DNA of 6,374 nucleotides, taken from positions 11,105-17,478 of the forward strand of contig DDHL01000010.1 of assembly GCA_002352945.1 (NCBI GenBank), given 5' to 3'. Shown piece after piece: positions 1 to 5,649 of the stretch. A program made the position numbers and the translations under genes. The number at the start of each line of letters is the position of its first letter. The stretch's first letter is position 1. The notes under the pieces were generated by a model. It did no database searches and was not told the origin of the DNA. It was given only the letters and a program-made list of their open reading frames with translations. This stretch comes from Campylobacteraceae bacterium UBA1877 (GTDB taxonomy: Bacteria; Campylobacterota; Campylobacteria; Campylobacterales; Campylobacteraceae).

Positions 1-223
1 TGAAGACGATGTAGCTGCAATTCGTAATGAAATTCAAAACAAATATGTTGTTGAAGGTGATTTGCGAAAAAATGTTGCGATGGATATTAAATCGCTAATG
101 GACCTTGGAAGCTACCGAGGCCTACGACATAGAAGAGGTCTTCCAGTGCGCGGTCAAAAAACAAAGACTAATGCACGTACTCGCAAGGGTAAAAAGAAGA
201 CTGTCGGCGCAAAAGCGAAGTAA
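1..223 (+). CDS. rpsM: 30S ribosomal protein S13, 3' part
   Basis: S13 sits in the head of the small ribosomal subunit, contacts 16S rRNA and the P-site tRNA, and forms bridges to the large subunit. Only the C-terminal 73 residues are present; the reading frame enters at base 2 and ends at TAA 221-223, and the family is usually about 120 residues long, so some 45-50 residues lie upstream of the window. The visible part carries the S13 signature ([15 protein letters not shown] at visible residues 38-52), followed by [11 protein letters not shown] and a lysine-rich tail that typically reaches toward the P-site tRNA. It is followed 15 bases later by rpsK, the usual alpha-operon order. The 5' end of the operon, where any S4-binding autoregulatory leader would be, is outside the window. 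Identification is secure. Confidence 0.97.
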   Translation, partial: EDDVAAIRNEIQNKYVVEGDLRKNVAMDIKSLMDLGSYRGLRHRRGLPVRGQKTKTNARTRKGKKKTVGAKAK

Positions 224-238
224 GGCAAGGAGCAATCA

Positions 239-631
239 ATGGCAAAACGTAGAATAGTTAGAAAAAAAGTAGTTAAGAAAAATATTGCTCGTGGCGTTGT
301 ATATGTGTCTGCTACGTTTAACAATACAGTAGTAACTGTTACAGATGAAATGGGAAATGTTATTTCTTGGAGCAGTGCAGGTAGCCTAGGGTTTAAAGGA
401 AGTAAAAAATCCACTCCTTATGCAGCTCAACAAGCAGTTGAAGATGCTTTAAGCAAAGCAAAAGAGCATGGCATTAAAGAAGTGGGCATTAAAGTTCAAG
501 GCCCAGGTAGCGGACGTGAAACTGCAGTGAAGAGTATCGGTGCATCAGAAGGAATTAAAGTTCTATTTTTAAAAGATATTACACCCCTTCCCCATAATGG
601 ATGCCGACCTCCAAAACGACGACGTGTGTAA
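239..631 (+). CDS. rpsK: 30S ribosomal protein S11
   Basis: S11 is a 16S rRNA-binding protein of the 30S platform, near the E site and mRNA exit. The 130-residue product is full length for the family. It shows a basic N-terminus (residues 1-15, many Lys/Arg), the core [12 protein letters not shown] at 25-36, the [19 protein letters not shown] stretch at 46-64, the GPGSGRETA motif at 88-96, and the C-terminal signature [16 protein letters not shown] at 115-130. Asn120-Gly121 in that tail corresponds to the Asn-Gly of E. coli S11 known to convert to isoaspartate; whether this happens here is inference. The ATG start is supported by AAGGAG at 227-232, six bases upstream. It lies between rpsM and rpsD as in other alpha operons and is presumably cotranscribed with them. 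Nothing odd is seen. Confidence 0.98.
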   Translation: MAKRRIVRKKVVKKNIARGVVYVSATFNNTVVTVTDEMGNVISWSSAGSLGFKGSKKSTPYAAQQAVEDALSKAKEHGIKEVGIKVQGPGSGRETAVKSIGASEGIKVLFLKDITPLPHNGCRPPKRRRV

Positions 632-669
632 ACGCGGCATATGCTTTAAGAGATTAGGAGAATTATAAT

Positions 670-1296
670 ATGGCACGATACAGAGGACCAGTTGAAAAAT
701 TAGAAAGACGTCTTGGAGTTAGCCTTGCCCTTAAGGGTGAGCGCCGCCTTGCAGGAAAGAGTGCACTTGATAAGCGCCCTTATGCACCAGGACAACATGG
801 ACAGCGACGATCAAAAATTAGTGAATATGGTTTGCAATTGCGTGAGAAGCAAAAAGCAAAATTTATGTATGGATTATCTGAAAAGCAGTTTCGACGACTA
901 TTCCAAGATGCTGCAAGAAAAGAGGGCAATACAGGTGCAATCTTAATCCAGCTTATTGAGCAACGTTTAGATAATGTTGTTTATCGCATGGGTTTTGCAT
1001 CTACAAGACGATTTGCACGCCAACTTGTAACACATGGACACATCTTAGTAGATGGTAAAAAAGTAGATATTCCATCTTATAGAGTGCGTCCTGGCCAAAA
1101 AGTAGAAATTAGAGAAAAATCTAAACAAAACCCACAAATTCTACGCGCAGTAGAGTTAACGAATCAAACTGGTATTGTACCTTGGGTTGATGTTGAAAAA
1201 GAAAAACTTTTTGGTATTTTTACTCGTATTCCAGAAAGAGAAGAGGTGGTTATTCCTGTAGAGGAACGACTCATTGTTGAGCTATACTCTAAGTAA
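670..1296 (+). CDS. rpsD: 30S ribosomal protein S4
   Basis: S4 is a primary 16S rRNA-binding protein that nucleates assembly of the 5' domain of the 30S subunit; in E. coli it also represses its own operon. The 208-residue product aligns by eye along the whole length of E. coli S4: MARYRGP at the N-terminus, APGQHGQRR at 39-47, [10 protein letters not shown] at 53-62, the S4 RNA-binding domain at about 98-160 ([16 protein letters not shown] at 99-114, [18 protein letters not shown] at 126-143), and the terminal LIVELYSK. It has no cysteines, so it is the zinc-free (C-minus) type of S4. The ATG is preceded by TAGGAG at 655-660 with nine bases of spacing. The 38-base gap after rpsK holds no obvious promoter or terminator. 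rpoA follows after 13 bases. Confidence 0.98.
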   Translation: MARYRGPVEKLERRLGVSLALKGERRLAGKSALDKRPYAPGQHGQRRSKISEYGLQLREKQKAKFMYGLSEKQFRRLFQDAARKEGNTGAILIQLIEQRLDNVVYRMGFASTRRFARQLVTHGHILVDGKKVDIPSYRVRPGQKVEIREKSKQNPQILRAVELTNQTGIVPWVDVEKEKLFGIFTRIPEREEVVIPVEERLIVELYSK

Positions 1297-1309
1297 TAAA
1301 GGCGGTACG

Positions 1310-2323
1310 ATGAAAAAGATTAAAACGTCTGCGTACATGCCCACTGAGATTGAAGTGGAGAGCATTGCTCAAAACAGTGTGAAAATATCTGCATACCCAT
1401 TTGAATCAGGTTTTGCAGTTACGTTGGCGCACCCATTGCGCCGACTTCTTTACAGTTCCACTGTTGGTTTTGCTCCAATTGCAATTAAAATTGAGGGTGT
1501 TTCTCACGAATTTGATAGTATGCGCGGCATGCTTGAGGATGTGGCACTCTTTATTATTAACTTAAAAAACATACGTTTTAAGATTAAAGACGATTCAAAA
1601 CGAGCCGTTGTTGAATACTCTTTTACAGGACCTAAAGAGATAACTGGAGAAGATTTAAACAGCAGTGAAGTTGAAATCGTTAATCCAGATGCATATTTAG
1701 CAACTATCAATGAGGATGCTGAATTAAATTTCACACTTATTATCGAGCGTGGAATCGGTTACGTTCCTAGTGAAGTATTGCGCGATAGTGTAGAACCAGG
1801 ATTCATTGCACTTGATGCCTTCTTCACACCAGTAAAAAAAGCTGTTTATGATATCGAAAATATCTTGGTAGAAGACAACCCTAACTTTGAAAAAGTTGTT
1901 TTTACAGTTGAAACTGATGGACAGGTAACTCCAATTGAAGCATTTAAAAATGCCCTTGAAGCGATGTATGAGCAAATGTCAGTATTTAATGGCGTTTTAG
2001 ATATCAATGTAGCTTCAAATGATGAGCCAGCAGCTGCAAATAGTGAAGTTACTAAACTGCTTCAAAGTGTTGAAGAGCTCGGTCTTAGTGCCCGTAGCTT
2101 TAACTGCTTAAGCAGAGCAGGAATTAAAGTTGTTGGCGAATTAGCTTTCATGAGTGAAGCTGAGCTTAAAGATTTAAAAAATCTTGGAAAAAAATCTTTA
2201 GAAGAGATCAAAACAGCAATGGATGAGATCGGCTTTCCAGTTGGAAGTACTTTCCCGCCAGAAGTTGTTGAGAGCGTTAAAAAACGCATAGAAGAAATGA
2301 AAACAGAATCAACAGAGGAATAA
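1310..2323 (+). CDS. rpoA: DNA-directed RNA polymerase subunit alpha
   Basis: The alpha subunit dimerises to start assembly of RNA polymerase and, through its C-terminal domain, contacts UP-element DNA and activators. The product is 337 residues. The N-terminal domain covers about 1-230: [19 protein letters not shown] at 29-47 matches the assembly helix carrying the conserved Arg (E. coli Arg45 region), and [10 protein letters not shown] is at 146-155. An acidic/Ala linker at about 235-248 leads to the C-terminal domain at 250-312. There, Arg262, Asn265 and Cys266 (ARSFNCL) and Gly293, Lys295, Ser296 and Glu299 ([10 protein letters not shown]) match the E. coli DNA-contacting residues, so UP-element binding is probably retained. 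A 25-residue charged tail follows. I chose ATG 1310: it has AAAGG at 1298-1302 and begins MKKIK like relatives. An in-frame TTG at 1274 would lie inside rpsD and lacks support. Confidence 0.98.
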   Translation: MKKIKTSAYMPTEIEVESIAQNSVKISAYPFESGFAVTLAHPLRRLLYSSTVGFAPIAIKIEGVSHEFDSMRGMLEDVALFIINLKNIRFKIKDDSKRAVVEYSFTGPKEITGEDLNSSEVEIVNPDAYLATINEDAELNFTLIIERGIGYVPSEVLRDSVEPGFIALDAFFTPVKKAVYDIENILVEDNPNFEKVVFTVETDGQVTPIEAFKNALEAMYEQMSVFNGVLDINVASNDEPAAANSEVTKLLQSVEELGLSARSFNCLSRAGIKVVGELAFMSEAELKDLKNLGKKSLEEIKTAMDEIGFPVGSTFPPEVVESVKKRIEEMKTESTEE

Positions 2324-2326
2324 TCC

Positions 2327-2677
2327 ATGAGACATAAGCACGGATATCGAAAACTTGGGCGCACCTCATCTCATCGTGGAGCGCTACTAAAGAATTTGGC
2401 TATTGCAATTATTATGGCTGAAAAAATTGAAACCACCCTTCCAAAAGCAAAAGAGCTTAGAGGATATATTGAAAAGCTCATCACAAAAGCTAAAAAGGGT
2501 GACTTTAATGCTCATAGAGCAGTTTTTGCCGCATTGCAAGACAAGGAAGCTACAAAGAAACTTGTAGAAGAGATTGCGCCTCGATATGCAGAGCGCAATG
2601 GGGGATATACCCGCATTATTAAAACAAGAGTTCGCCGTGGCGATGCAGCGCCAATGGCTTTTATCTCTCTAGTCTAA
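2327..2677 (+). CDS. rplQ: 50S ribosomal protein L17
   Basis: L17 binds 23S rRNA near the peptide exit tunnel of the large subunit. The 116-residue product has the family N-terminus [17 protein letters not shown] (1-17), [11 protein letters not shown] at 37-47, the [10 protein letters not shown] block at about 88-97, and the closing [12 protein letters not shown] at 105-116, covering the full family length. The ATG lies 3 bases after the rpoA stop, and the Shine-Dalgarno AGAGGA (2314-2319) is inside the end of rpoA, which suggests translational coupling so that L17 and alpha are made together. It is the last gene of the alpha operon, and a strong terminator begins 5 bases after its stop codon. 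Confidence 0.98.
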   Translation: MRHKHGYRKLGRTSSHRGALLKNLAIAIIMAEKIETTLPKAKELRGYIEKLITKAKKGDFNAHRAVFAALQDKEATKKLVEEIAPRYAERNGGYTRIIKTRVRRGDAAPMAFISLV

Positions 2678-2681
2678 CAAT

Positions 2682-2718
2682 ATCAGGAGCTATTCTTGCT
2701 CCTGATTTATCTTCTTTT
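2682..2718 (+). terminator. Intrinsic terminator of the alpha operon
   Basis: A perfect 9-bp inverted repeat, ATCAGGAGC (2682-2690) and GCTCCTGAT (2698-2706), encloses the 7-base loop TATTCTT and is followed directly by a T-rich stretch to 2718 (TTTATCTTCTTTT, interrupted by A and C). This is the shape of a rho-independent terminator on the plus strand. It separates the ribosomal/RNA polymerase operon from the nifU-murE operon, which has its own promoter a few tens of bases on. Confidence 0.88.
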
Positions 2719-2740
2719 AATCCAAATCTATCATTTATCT

Positions 2741-2749
2741 TGGTACAAT
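2741..2749 (+). promoter_or_regulatory. Extended -10 promoter for the NifU-like/murE operon
   Basis: TGG-TACAAT fits an extended -10 (TGn followed by TACAAT at 2744-2749) of the housekeeping sigma factor. Upstream is an AT-rich, T-rich run with no clear -35, which is usual in Campylobacterota. Transcription would begin at about 2755-2757 and leave a leader of roughly 25 bases with the ribosome site at 2769-2774. A second candidate, TATAAT at 2756-2761, matches consensus better but lacks the TGn and would put the start almost on the Shine-Dalgarno; both could contribute. The assignment is by pattern only. Confidence 0.6.
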
Positions 2750-2768
2750 AGCTCATATAATTTAAGTG

Positions 2769-2774
2769 TTGGAG
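2769..2774 (+). promoter_or_regulatory. Ribosome binding site that decides the NifU-like start
   Basis: TTGGAG precedes two consecutive ATG codons at 2778 and 2781. Spacing is 3 bases to the first and 6 to the second, so the second is the better start and gives a protein beginning MLPFTDEEL, the form I recall for family members. A further in-frame GTG at 2766 lies upstream of this site and cannot use it. Confidence 0.6.
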
Positions 2775-2780
2775 TATATG

Positions 2781-3059
2781 ATGTTACCCTTTACTGATGA
2801 AGAGTTATTGCCTGTTGTTGAAAAGTCTTTAGAAAAGATAAGACCTATGTTGGCCCTTGATGGCGGTGGAATGCAGCTTTTAGCGGTAAAAAATGGTCGT
2901 GTTTTTGTTCAACTGCAAGGTGCATGCAATGGATGTGCATCAAGTGGTCAAACACTCAAGTATGGCATAGAACGCCAGTTACGAATCGATATCCACCCTC
3001 AAATTGAGGTAATCAATATTGCTCCGGGGATGGAAGATACAATTGAAAGTTATCAATGA
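2781..3059 (+). CDS. NifU C-terminal-domain (Nfu-type) iron-sulfur scaffold protein
   Basis: This 92-residue protein is a stand-alone NifU C-terminal domain. Such proteins carry an iron-sulfur cluster, usually bound by a CxxC pair at a homodimer interface, and pass it to apo-proteins in the cytoplasm. Visible here are an N-terminal helix (residues 5-24), the LDGGGMQLL segment at 26-34, and the core QGACNGCASSGQTLKYGIE at 46-64 with the cluster ligands Cys49 and Cys52. The size equals the domain alone; there is no NifU N-terminal IscU-like or ferredoxin domain. It resembles the NifU-like protein next to murE in C. jejuni (from memory). It is the first gene of a three-gene unit behind its own promoter, and its TGA overlaps the ATG of the next gene (ATGA 3056-3059). 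Its specific clients cannot be read from sequence. Confidence 0.93.
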   Translation: MLPFTDEELLPVVEKSLEKIRPMLALDGGGMQLLAVKNGRVFVQLQGACNGCASSGQTLKYGIERQLRIDIHPQIEVINIAPGMEDTIESYQ

Positions 3060-3628
3060 GCCAATACAAAGATCAAGGAATAGAAGCGTTTCGCAACCGT
3101 GAATTTACAAGAGCGCTTTTTTATTTTTCTCTAGCATTGCAAGAAAACCCAAAAGATAAAGAGGCTAGAATATGCGCTATTTTAGCCGATTTAGGGCTTG
3201 AGCGTGAAGAGGAAGCTCTATCCTTGTTTGAGTATTTTTTAATGAGTCAAGATAGCCAAGAAGAGAGTGATTTGATTCTTGAAGAGATTATCGACTCGCT
3301 TGAGATGGGACCAGAAAAACTCTTTTCCTTTTTTGAACAGCAAGCTTTAGAAGAGCACCTTTTAGAAGAAGATGGAATCACTTATGAAGATTTTATTGAA
3401 CTAGTTGATCAAAAAGGCGGGTTCAAAGAAGCTTTTGAAGATATAATGTTTTCTACAAAGGTTTTAATTTCCAATAAAGATGATTTTATCAGTTTTTTAG
3501 ATCAGCTCATTGAACATGGTTATATTGAAATGTCTTTTCATTACCTTGAGAGTGCGGTTTCACTCTTTCCAAATGACTTAAAACTACACTCTCTTATCAA
3601 AAAAGCACAAGGATACAACCGCTCTTGA
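3056..3628 (+). CDS. Uncharacterised acidic helical-repeat (TPR-like) protein
   Basis: The 190-residue product has no recognised enzymatic motif, no signal peptide and no membrane segment, so it is probably cytoplasmic. Residues 4-37 look like a TPR unit (GIEAFRNREFTRALFYFSLA at 8-27, then LQENPKDKEA), followed by a second helical pair at about 38-62. The middle (65-130) is strongly acidic, with many Glu and Asp. Residues 155-186 form another TPR-like unit (MSFHYLESAVSLFPND at 159-174). Such repeats usually bind protein partners. It is locked between the NifU-like gene and murE by 4-base overlaps at both ends (ATGA at the start, TTGA at the end) and has only a weak Shine-Dalgarno, so it is likely translated by coupling. 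I recall an unnamed gene in the same position in C. jejuni. A link to cell-wall synthesis is suggested only by that position. Confidence 0.85.
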   Translation: MSQYKDQGIEAFRNREFTRALFYFSLALQENPKDKEARICAILADLGLEREEEALSLFEYFLMSQDSQEESDLILEEIIDSLEMGPEKLFSFFEQQALEEHLLEEDGITYEDFIELVDQKGGFKEAFEDIMFSTKVLISNKDDFISFLDQLIEHGYIEMSFHYLESAVSLFPNDLKLHSLIKKAQGYNRS

Positions 3629-4920
3629 AAATAGCTATAAACCATCCAAAGTTTCAATATATTTGCGATGATTCATCCCAGTGTGACAACCAAAGTGCCT
3701 TTGTTTTAACTGCTCAAAACAGAGCCTATGAAGAAGATGCAAAAGCTAAAGGCGCAGCTGCAGTTTTAAGCGTTAAAGAGTGCTATGAGCTTTTAAAAAT
3801 AGATCCCAATTTGCAAATTGTTGGAATAACTGGCACAAATGGAAAAACCACTACAGCAGCGGCAATTTACTCAATTTTGCTTGATTTACATGTAAAGGCT
3901 GCTTTGCAAGGAACAAGAGGCTGTTTTATCAATGATGCTCTAATTGAATCTCGCTCATTAACTACACCTCCAATTTTACAAACCTTAGCACACATGTCCC
4001 AAGCAAGTAAAAGTGGGTGTAAATATTTTATCATGGAAGTTAGCTCTCATGCTATTGCGCAAGATAGAATTGAATCATTAGATTTTGCGCTAAAAATTTT
4101 TACAAATTTAAGCCAAGATCATTTAGATTTTCATAAGAGCATGGAAGAGTATCGTAAAACAAAGAGTAAATTCTTCGCTGATTCTACAATGAAGCTGATT
4201 AATATTGACCAAAAAAACATTGATTATAATCGCACAAATGCTTTTACTTACGGCATTGAAAGTCCAGCAGATTTTAGCGTTAAAACCTACTCGCTTAGCG
4301 ATGGAATTGATGCTCTTTTTAAGCTCAGAAAGGATAATTGCTGGGTCGATTCGCCTTTATATGGTAATTTTAATGTGTATAATCTTTTAGCAGCAACTGC
4401 GGCAGTTTACCTGCTTGAATCACCCCAAATTCCTGCTTTAGAAAAAGCAGTTGAAGGTTTTGGCGGTGTTAGTGGACGGATGGAAGTTGTAAGCCAAGAG
4501 CCAAGAGTTATTGTGGATTTTGCCCATACTCCAGACGGGATGGAGCAGGTATTAAAATCATTAAAATCCCATGAGCTTGTTGTTGTTTTTGGAGCTGGTG
4601 GAAATAGAGATGCTACTAAGCGTCCATTGATGGGTAAAATTGCTAGCCGTTATGCCAAAAAGATTATAGTAACAAGCGATAATCCACGCTTTGAAGAGCC
4701 TGAAAAAATTATTGAACAAATTTGTGCGGGAGTGTTAAAAAAGCCTACAGTAATTGTAGATCGAAAAGATGCAATCACTTATGCTCTTAGCAATATGAGC
4801 CCAAAAGAGACTTTGGTAATTTTGGGAAAAGGGGATGAAGATTATCAAGAGATTAATGGAATCAAGCACCCATTTGATGATCGTAAGATTGTGCGAGATT
4901 GGCTTGAAGCAAATAGATAA
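3625..4920 (+). CDS. murE: UDP-MurNAc-L-Ala-D-Glu:meso-diaminopimelate ligase
   Basis: MurE is the cytoplasmic ATP-dependent ligase that adds meso-diaminopimelate to UDP-MurNAc-L-Ala-D-Glu in peptidoglycan synthesis. The 431-residue product shows the ATP loop GITGTNGKTTT at 67-77, EVSSHA at 138-143, NLSQDHLDFH at 161-170, Lys180 in EEYRKTKSKFF as the probable carbamylated lysine, GAGGNRDATKRP at 323-334, the diaminopimelate-recognition motif DNPR at 352-355, and GKGDEDYQ at 401-408. DNPR points to meso-DAP rather than lysine as substrate. The domain before the ATP loop is about 65 residues, clearly shorter than in E. coli (roughly 110), which explains the short protein and is, as far as I recall, typical of Campylobacterota. 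The start is TTG, overlapping the previous stop (TTGA 3625-3628), with AAGGA at 3609-3613 upstream. No terminator follows, so its transcript may run into panD. Confidence 0.97.
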   Translation: MKIAINHPKFQYICDDSSQCDNQSAFVLTAQNRAYEEDAKAKGAAAVLSVKECYELLKIDPNLQIVGITGTNGKTTTAAAIYSILLDLHVKAALQGTRGCFINDALIESRSLTTPPILQTLAHMSQASKSGCKYFIMEVSSHAIAQDRIESLDFALKIFTNLSQDHLDFHKSMEEYRKTKSKFFADSTMKLINIDQKNIDYNRTNAFTYGIESPADFSVKTYSLSDGIDALFKLRKDNCWVDSPLYGNFNVYNLLAATAAVYLLESPQIPALEKAVEGFGGVSGRMEVVSQEPRVIVDFAHTPDGMEQVLKSLKSHELVVVFGAGGNRDATKRPLMGKIASRYAKKIIVTSDNPRFEEPEKIIEQICAGVLKKPTVIVDRKDAITYALSNMSPKETLVILGKGDEDYQEINGIKHPFDDRKIVRDWLEANR

Positions 4921-4930
4921 GAAAAAAATA

Positions 4931-4939
4931 TGGTAAAAT
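4931..4939 (+). promoter_or_regulatory. Extended -10 promoter for panD-ybaB-PDZ gene
   Basis: TGG-TAAAAT is an extended -10 (TAAAAT at 4934-4939) in the 49-base gap between murE and panD, preceded by an A-rich run at 4922-4928. Transcription would start at about 4945-4947, leaving a leader of about 25 bases that includes the panD ribosome site AAGGA at 4959-4963. It closely resembles the promoter at 2741-2749, which raises confidence in both. No -35 box is evident. Confidence 0.65.
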
Positions 4940-4969
4940 AGAGCATAAATATATCATGAAGGATGGAAT

Positions 4970-5335
4970 GTGACCTTTGAAATGCTCTATAGCAAAATTC
5001 ATCGCGCACGGGTTACTGATGCAAATTTAAACTATGTGGGCTCAATTACAATCGATTCAAATTTACTAGACGCAGCAAAATTGCGTGTGGGACAAAAAGT
5101 AGATATTGTAAATATTAATAATGGAGAGCGTTTTTCAACTTATGTTATAAAAGGAGCTGCTGGAGCAGGAGATATTTGTCTTAACGGAGCAGCGGCTAGA
5201 AAGGCGCAAATTGGAGACAAAATCATTATTATTGCCTATGCGAGCATGAGTGAATCTGAGGCAGATGAACACAAACCAATTGCAGTGTTAGTCGATGAGA
5301 ATAACGCCATAACAGAGATAAGGGATTTTATCTAA
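4970..5335 (+). CDS. panD: Aspartate 1-decarboxylase precursor
   Basis: PanD decarboxylates L-aspartate to beta-alanine for pantothenate and coenzyme A. It is made as a proenzyme that cleaves itself between Gly and Ser, turning the Ser into the catalytic pyruvoyl group. The 121-residue product keeps the canonical positions: Lys9 (YSKIHRA), the cleavage site Gly24-Ser25 (NYVGSITID at 21-29), Arg54 and Tyr58 ([10 protein letters not shown] at 50-59), and Asn72 in LNGAAARK at 71-78. I chose the GTG start at 4970 because AAGGA (4959-4963) lies 6 bases upstream and the resulting [13 protein letters not shown] matches the H. pylori protein as I remember it; the internal ATG at 4982 would drop four residues. 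It heads a unit with ybaB (stop and start share one base, TAATG) behind its own promoter. No panB or panC is in the window. Confidence 0.97.
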   Translation: MTFEMLYSKIHRARVTDANLNYVGSITIDSNLLDAAKLRVGQKVDIVNINNGERFSTYVIKGAAGAGDICLNGAAARKAQIGDKIIIIAYASMSESEADEHKPIAVLVDENNAITEIRDFI

Positions 5336-5649
5336 TGTTTGATCAATTTGATTTTTCTAAAATGGGTGCAATGTTTGAAGCTGCCCAAGAGCAAGCTAAG
5401 AAGATGCAAGAGGATGCAGAATCTAAAATTTTCACAGCCAAAAGCGGCGGTGGAATGGTAAAAGTTACCATGAATGGCAAGGGTGAGGTGATTGATATTG
5501 ATATTGACGATAGCTTGCTTGAAGACAAAGAGTCGTTGCAAATTTTATTAATAAGTGCAATTAATGATGCGATAAATATGGTGGAGGAGAACAAAAAACA
5601 TGCTGCTGCACAGATGCTTTCAAGTTTAGGAGCTAGCTATCAAAACTAA
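5335..5649 (+). CDS. YbaB/EbfC family nucleoid-associated protein
   Basis: Members of this family are small homodimeric DNA-binding proteins that coat or bend the nucleoid; in many bacteria the gene sits with dnaX-recR, but here it is with panD. The 104-residue product has the family layout: an N-terminal amphipathic helix (FSKMGAMFEAAQEQAKKMQE at 7-26), a beta-sheet core containing GGGMVKVTMNGKGEVIDIDI at 38-57, and a C-terminal helix (LLISAINDAINMVEENKKHA at 71-90). The ATG shares its A with the panD stop codon (TAATG, 5333-5337), and AAGGGA at 5320-5325 lies 9 bases upstream, inside panD, so translation is likely coupled. I recall panD next to ybaB in H. pylori as well. The 3' end overlaps the probable start of the next gene. 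Confidence 0.93.
   Translation: MFDQFDFSKMGAMFEAAQEQAKKMQEDAESKIFTAKSGGGMVKVTMNGKGEVIDIDIDDSLLEDKESLQILLISAINDAINMVEENKKHAAAQMLSSLGASYQN
5627..5632 (+). promoter_or_regulatory. Ribosome binding site pointing to an ATC start
   Basis: TAGGAG inside the end of the ybaB gene is a strong Shine-Dalgarno sequence. Six bases downstream, in the correct frame for the next gene, stands ATC (5639-5641); no ATG, GTG or TTG lies at a usable distance in that frame. The first T of this site also begins the in-frame TAG stop that bounds the downstream open frame, so the start must lie after 5629. Confidence 0.5.

Noticed and set aside
637..644. Palindrome GCATATGC in the rpsK-rpsD gap
   Set aside because: It is only 8 bases with no loop or T-tract and is expected by chance; it is neither a terminator nor a convincing operator.
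1274..1309. Extended rpoA start at TTG 1274
   Set aside because: It lies inside rpsD, has no suitable Shine-Dalgarno, and adds residues absent from RpoA relatives; ATG 1310 gives the conserved MKKIK start.
2062..2364. Minus-strand open frame over the rpoA/rplQ junction
   Set aside because: It is antisense to two well-supported conserved genes, with low-complexity Ser/Leu-rich translation and no ribosome site of note. The same applies to the other minus-strand frames, at 154-414, 1504-1734, 1724-1975, 5332-5541, 5343-5594 and 5905-6111.
2756..2761. TATAAT as the main -10 for the NifU-like gene
   Set aside because: Transcription would start at about 2768, directly at the Shine-Dalgarno. The extended -10 at 2741-2749 gives a normal leader, so this is kept only as an alternative.
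4205..4390. Plus-strand 61-codon frame inside murE
   Set aside because: It is a shadow frame within the conserved MurE coding region and has no recognisable family.
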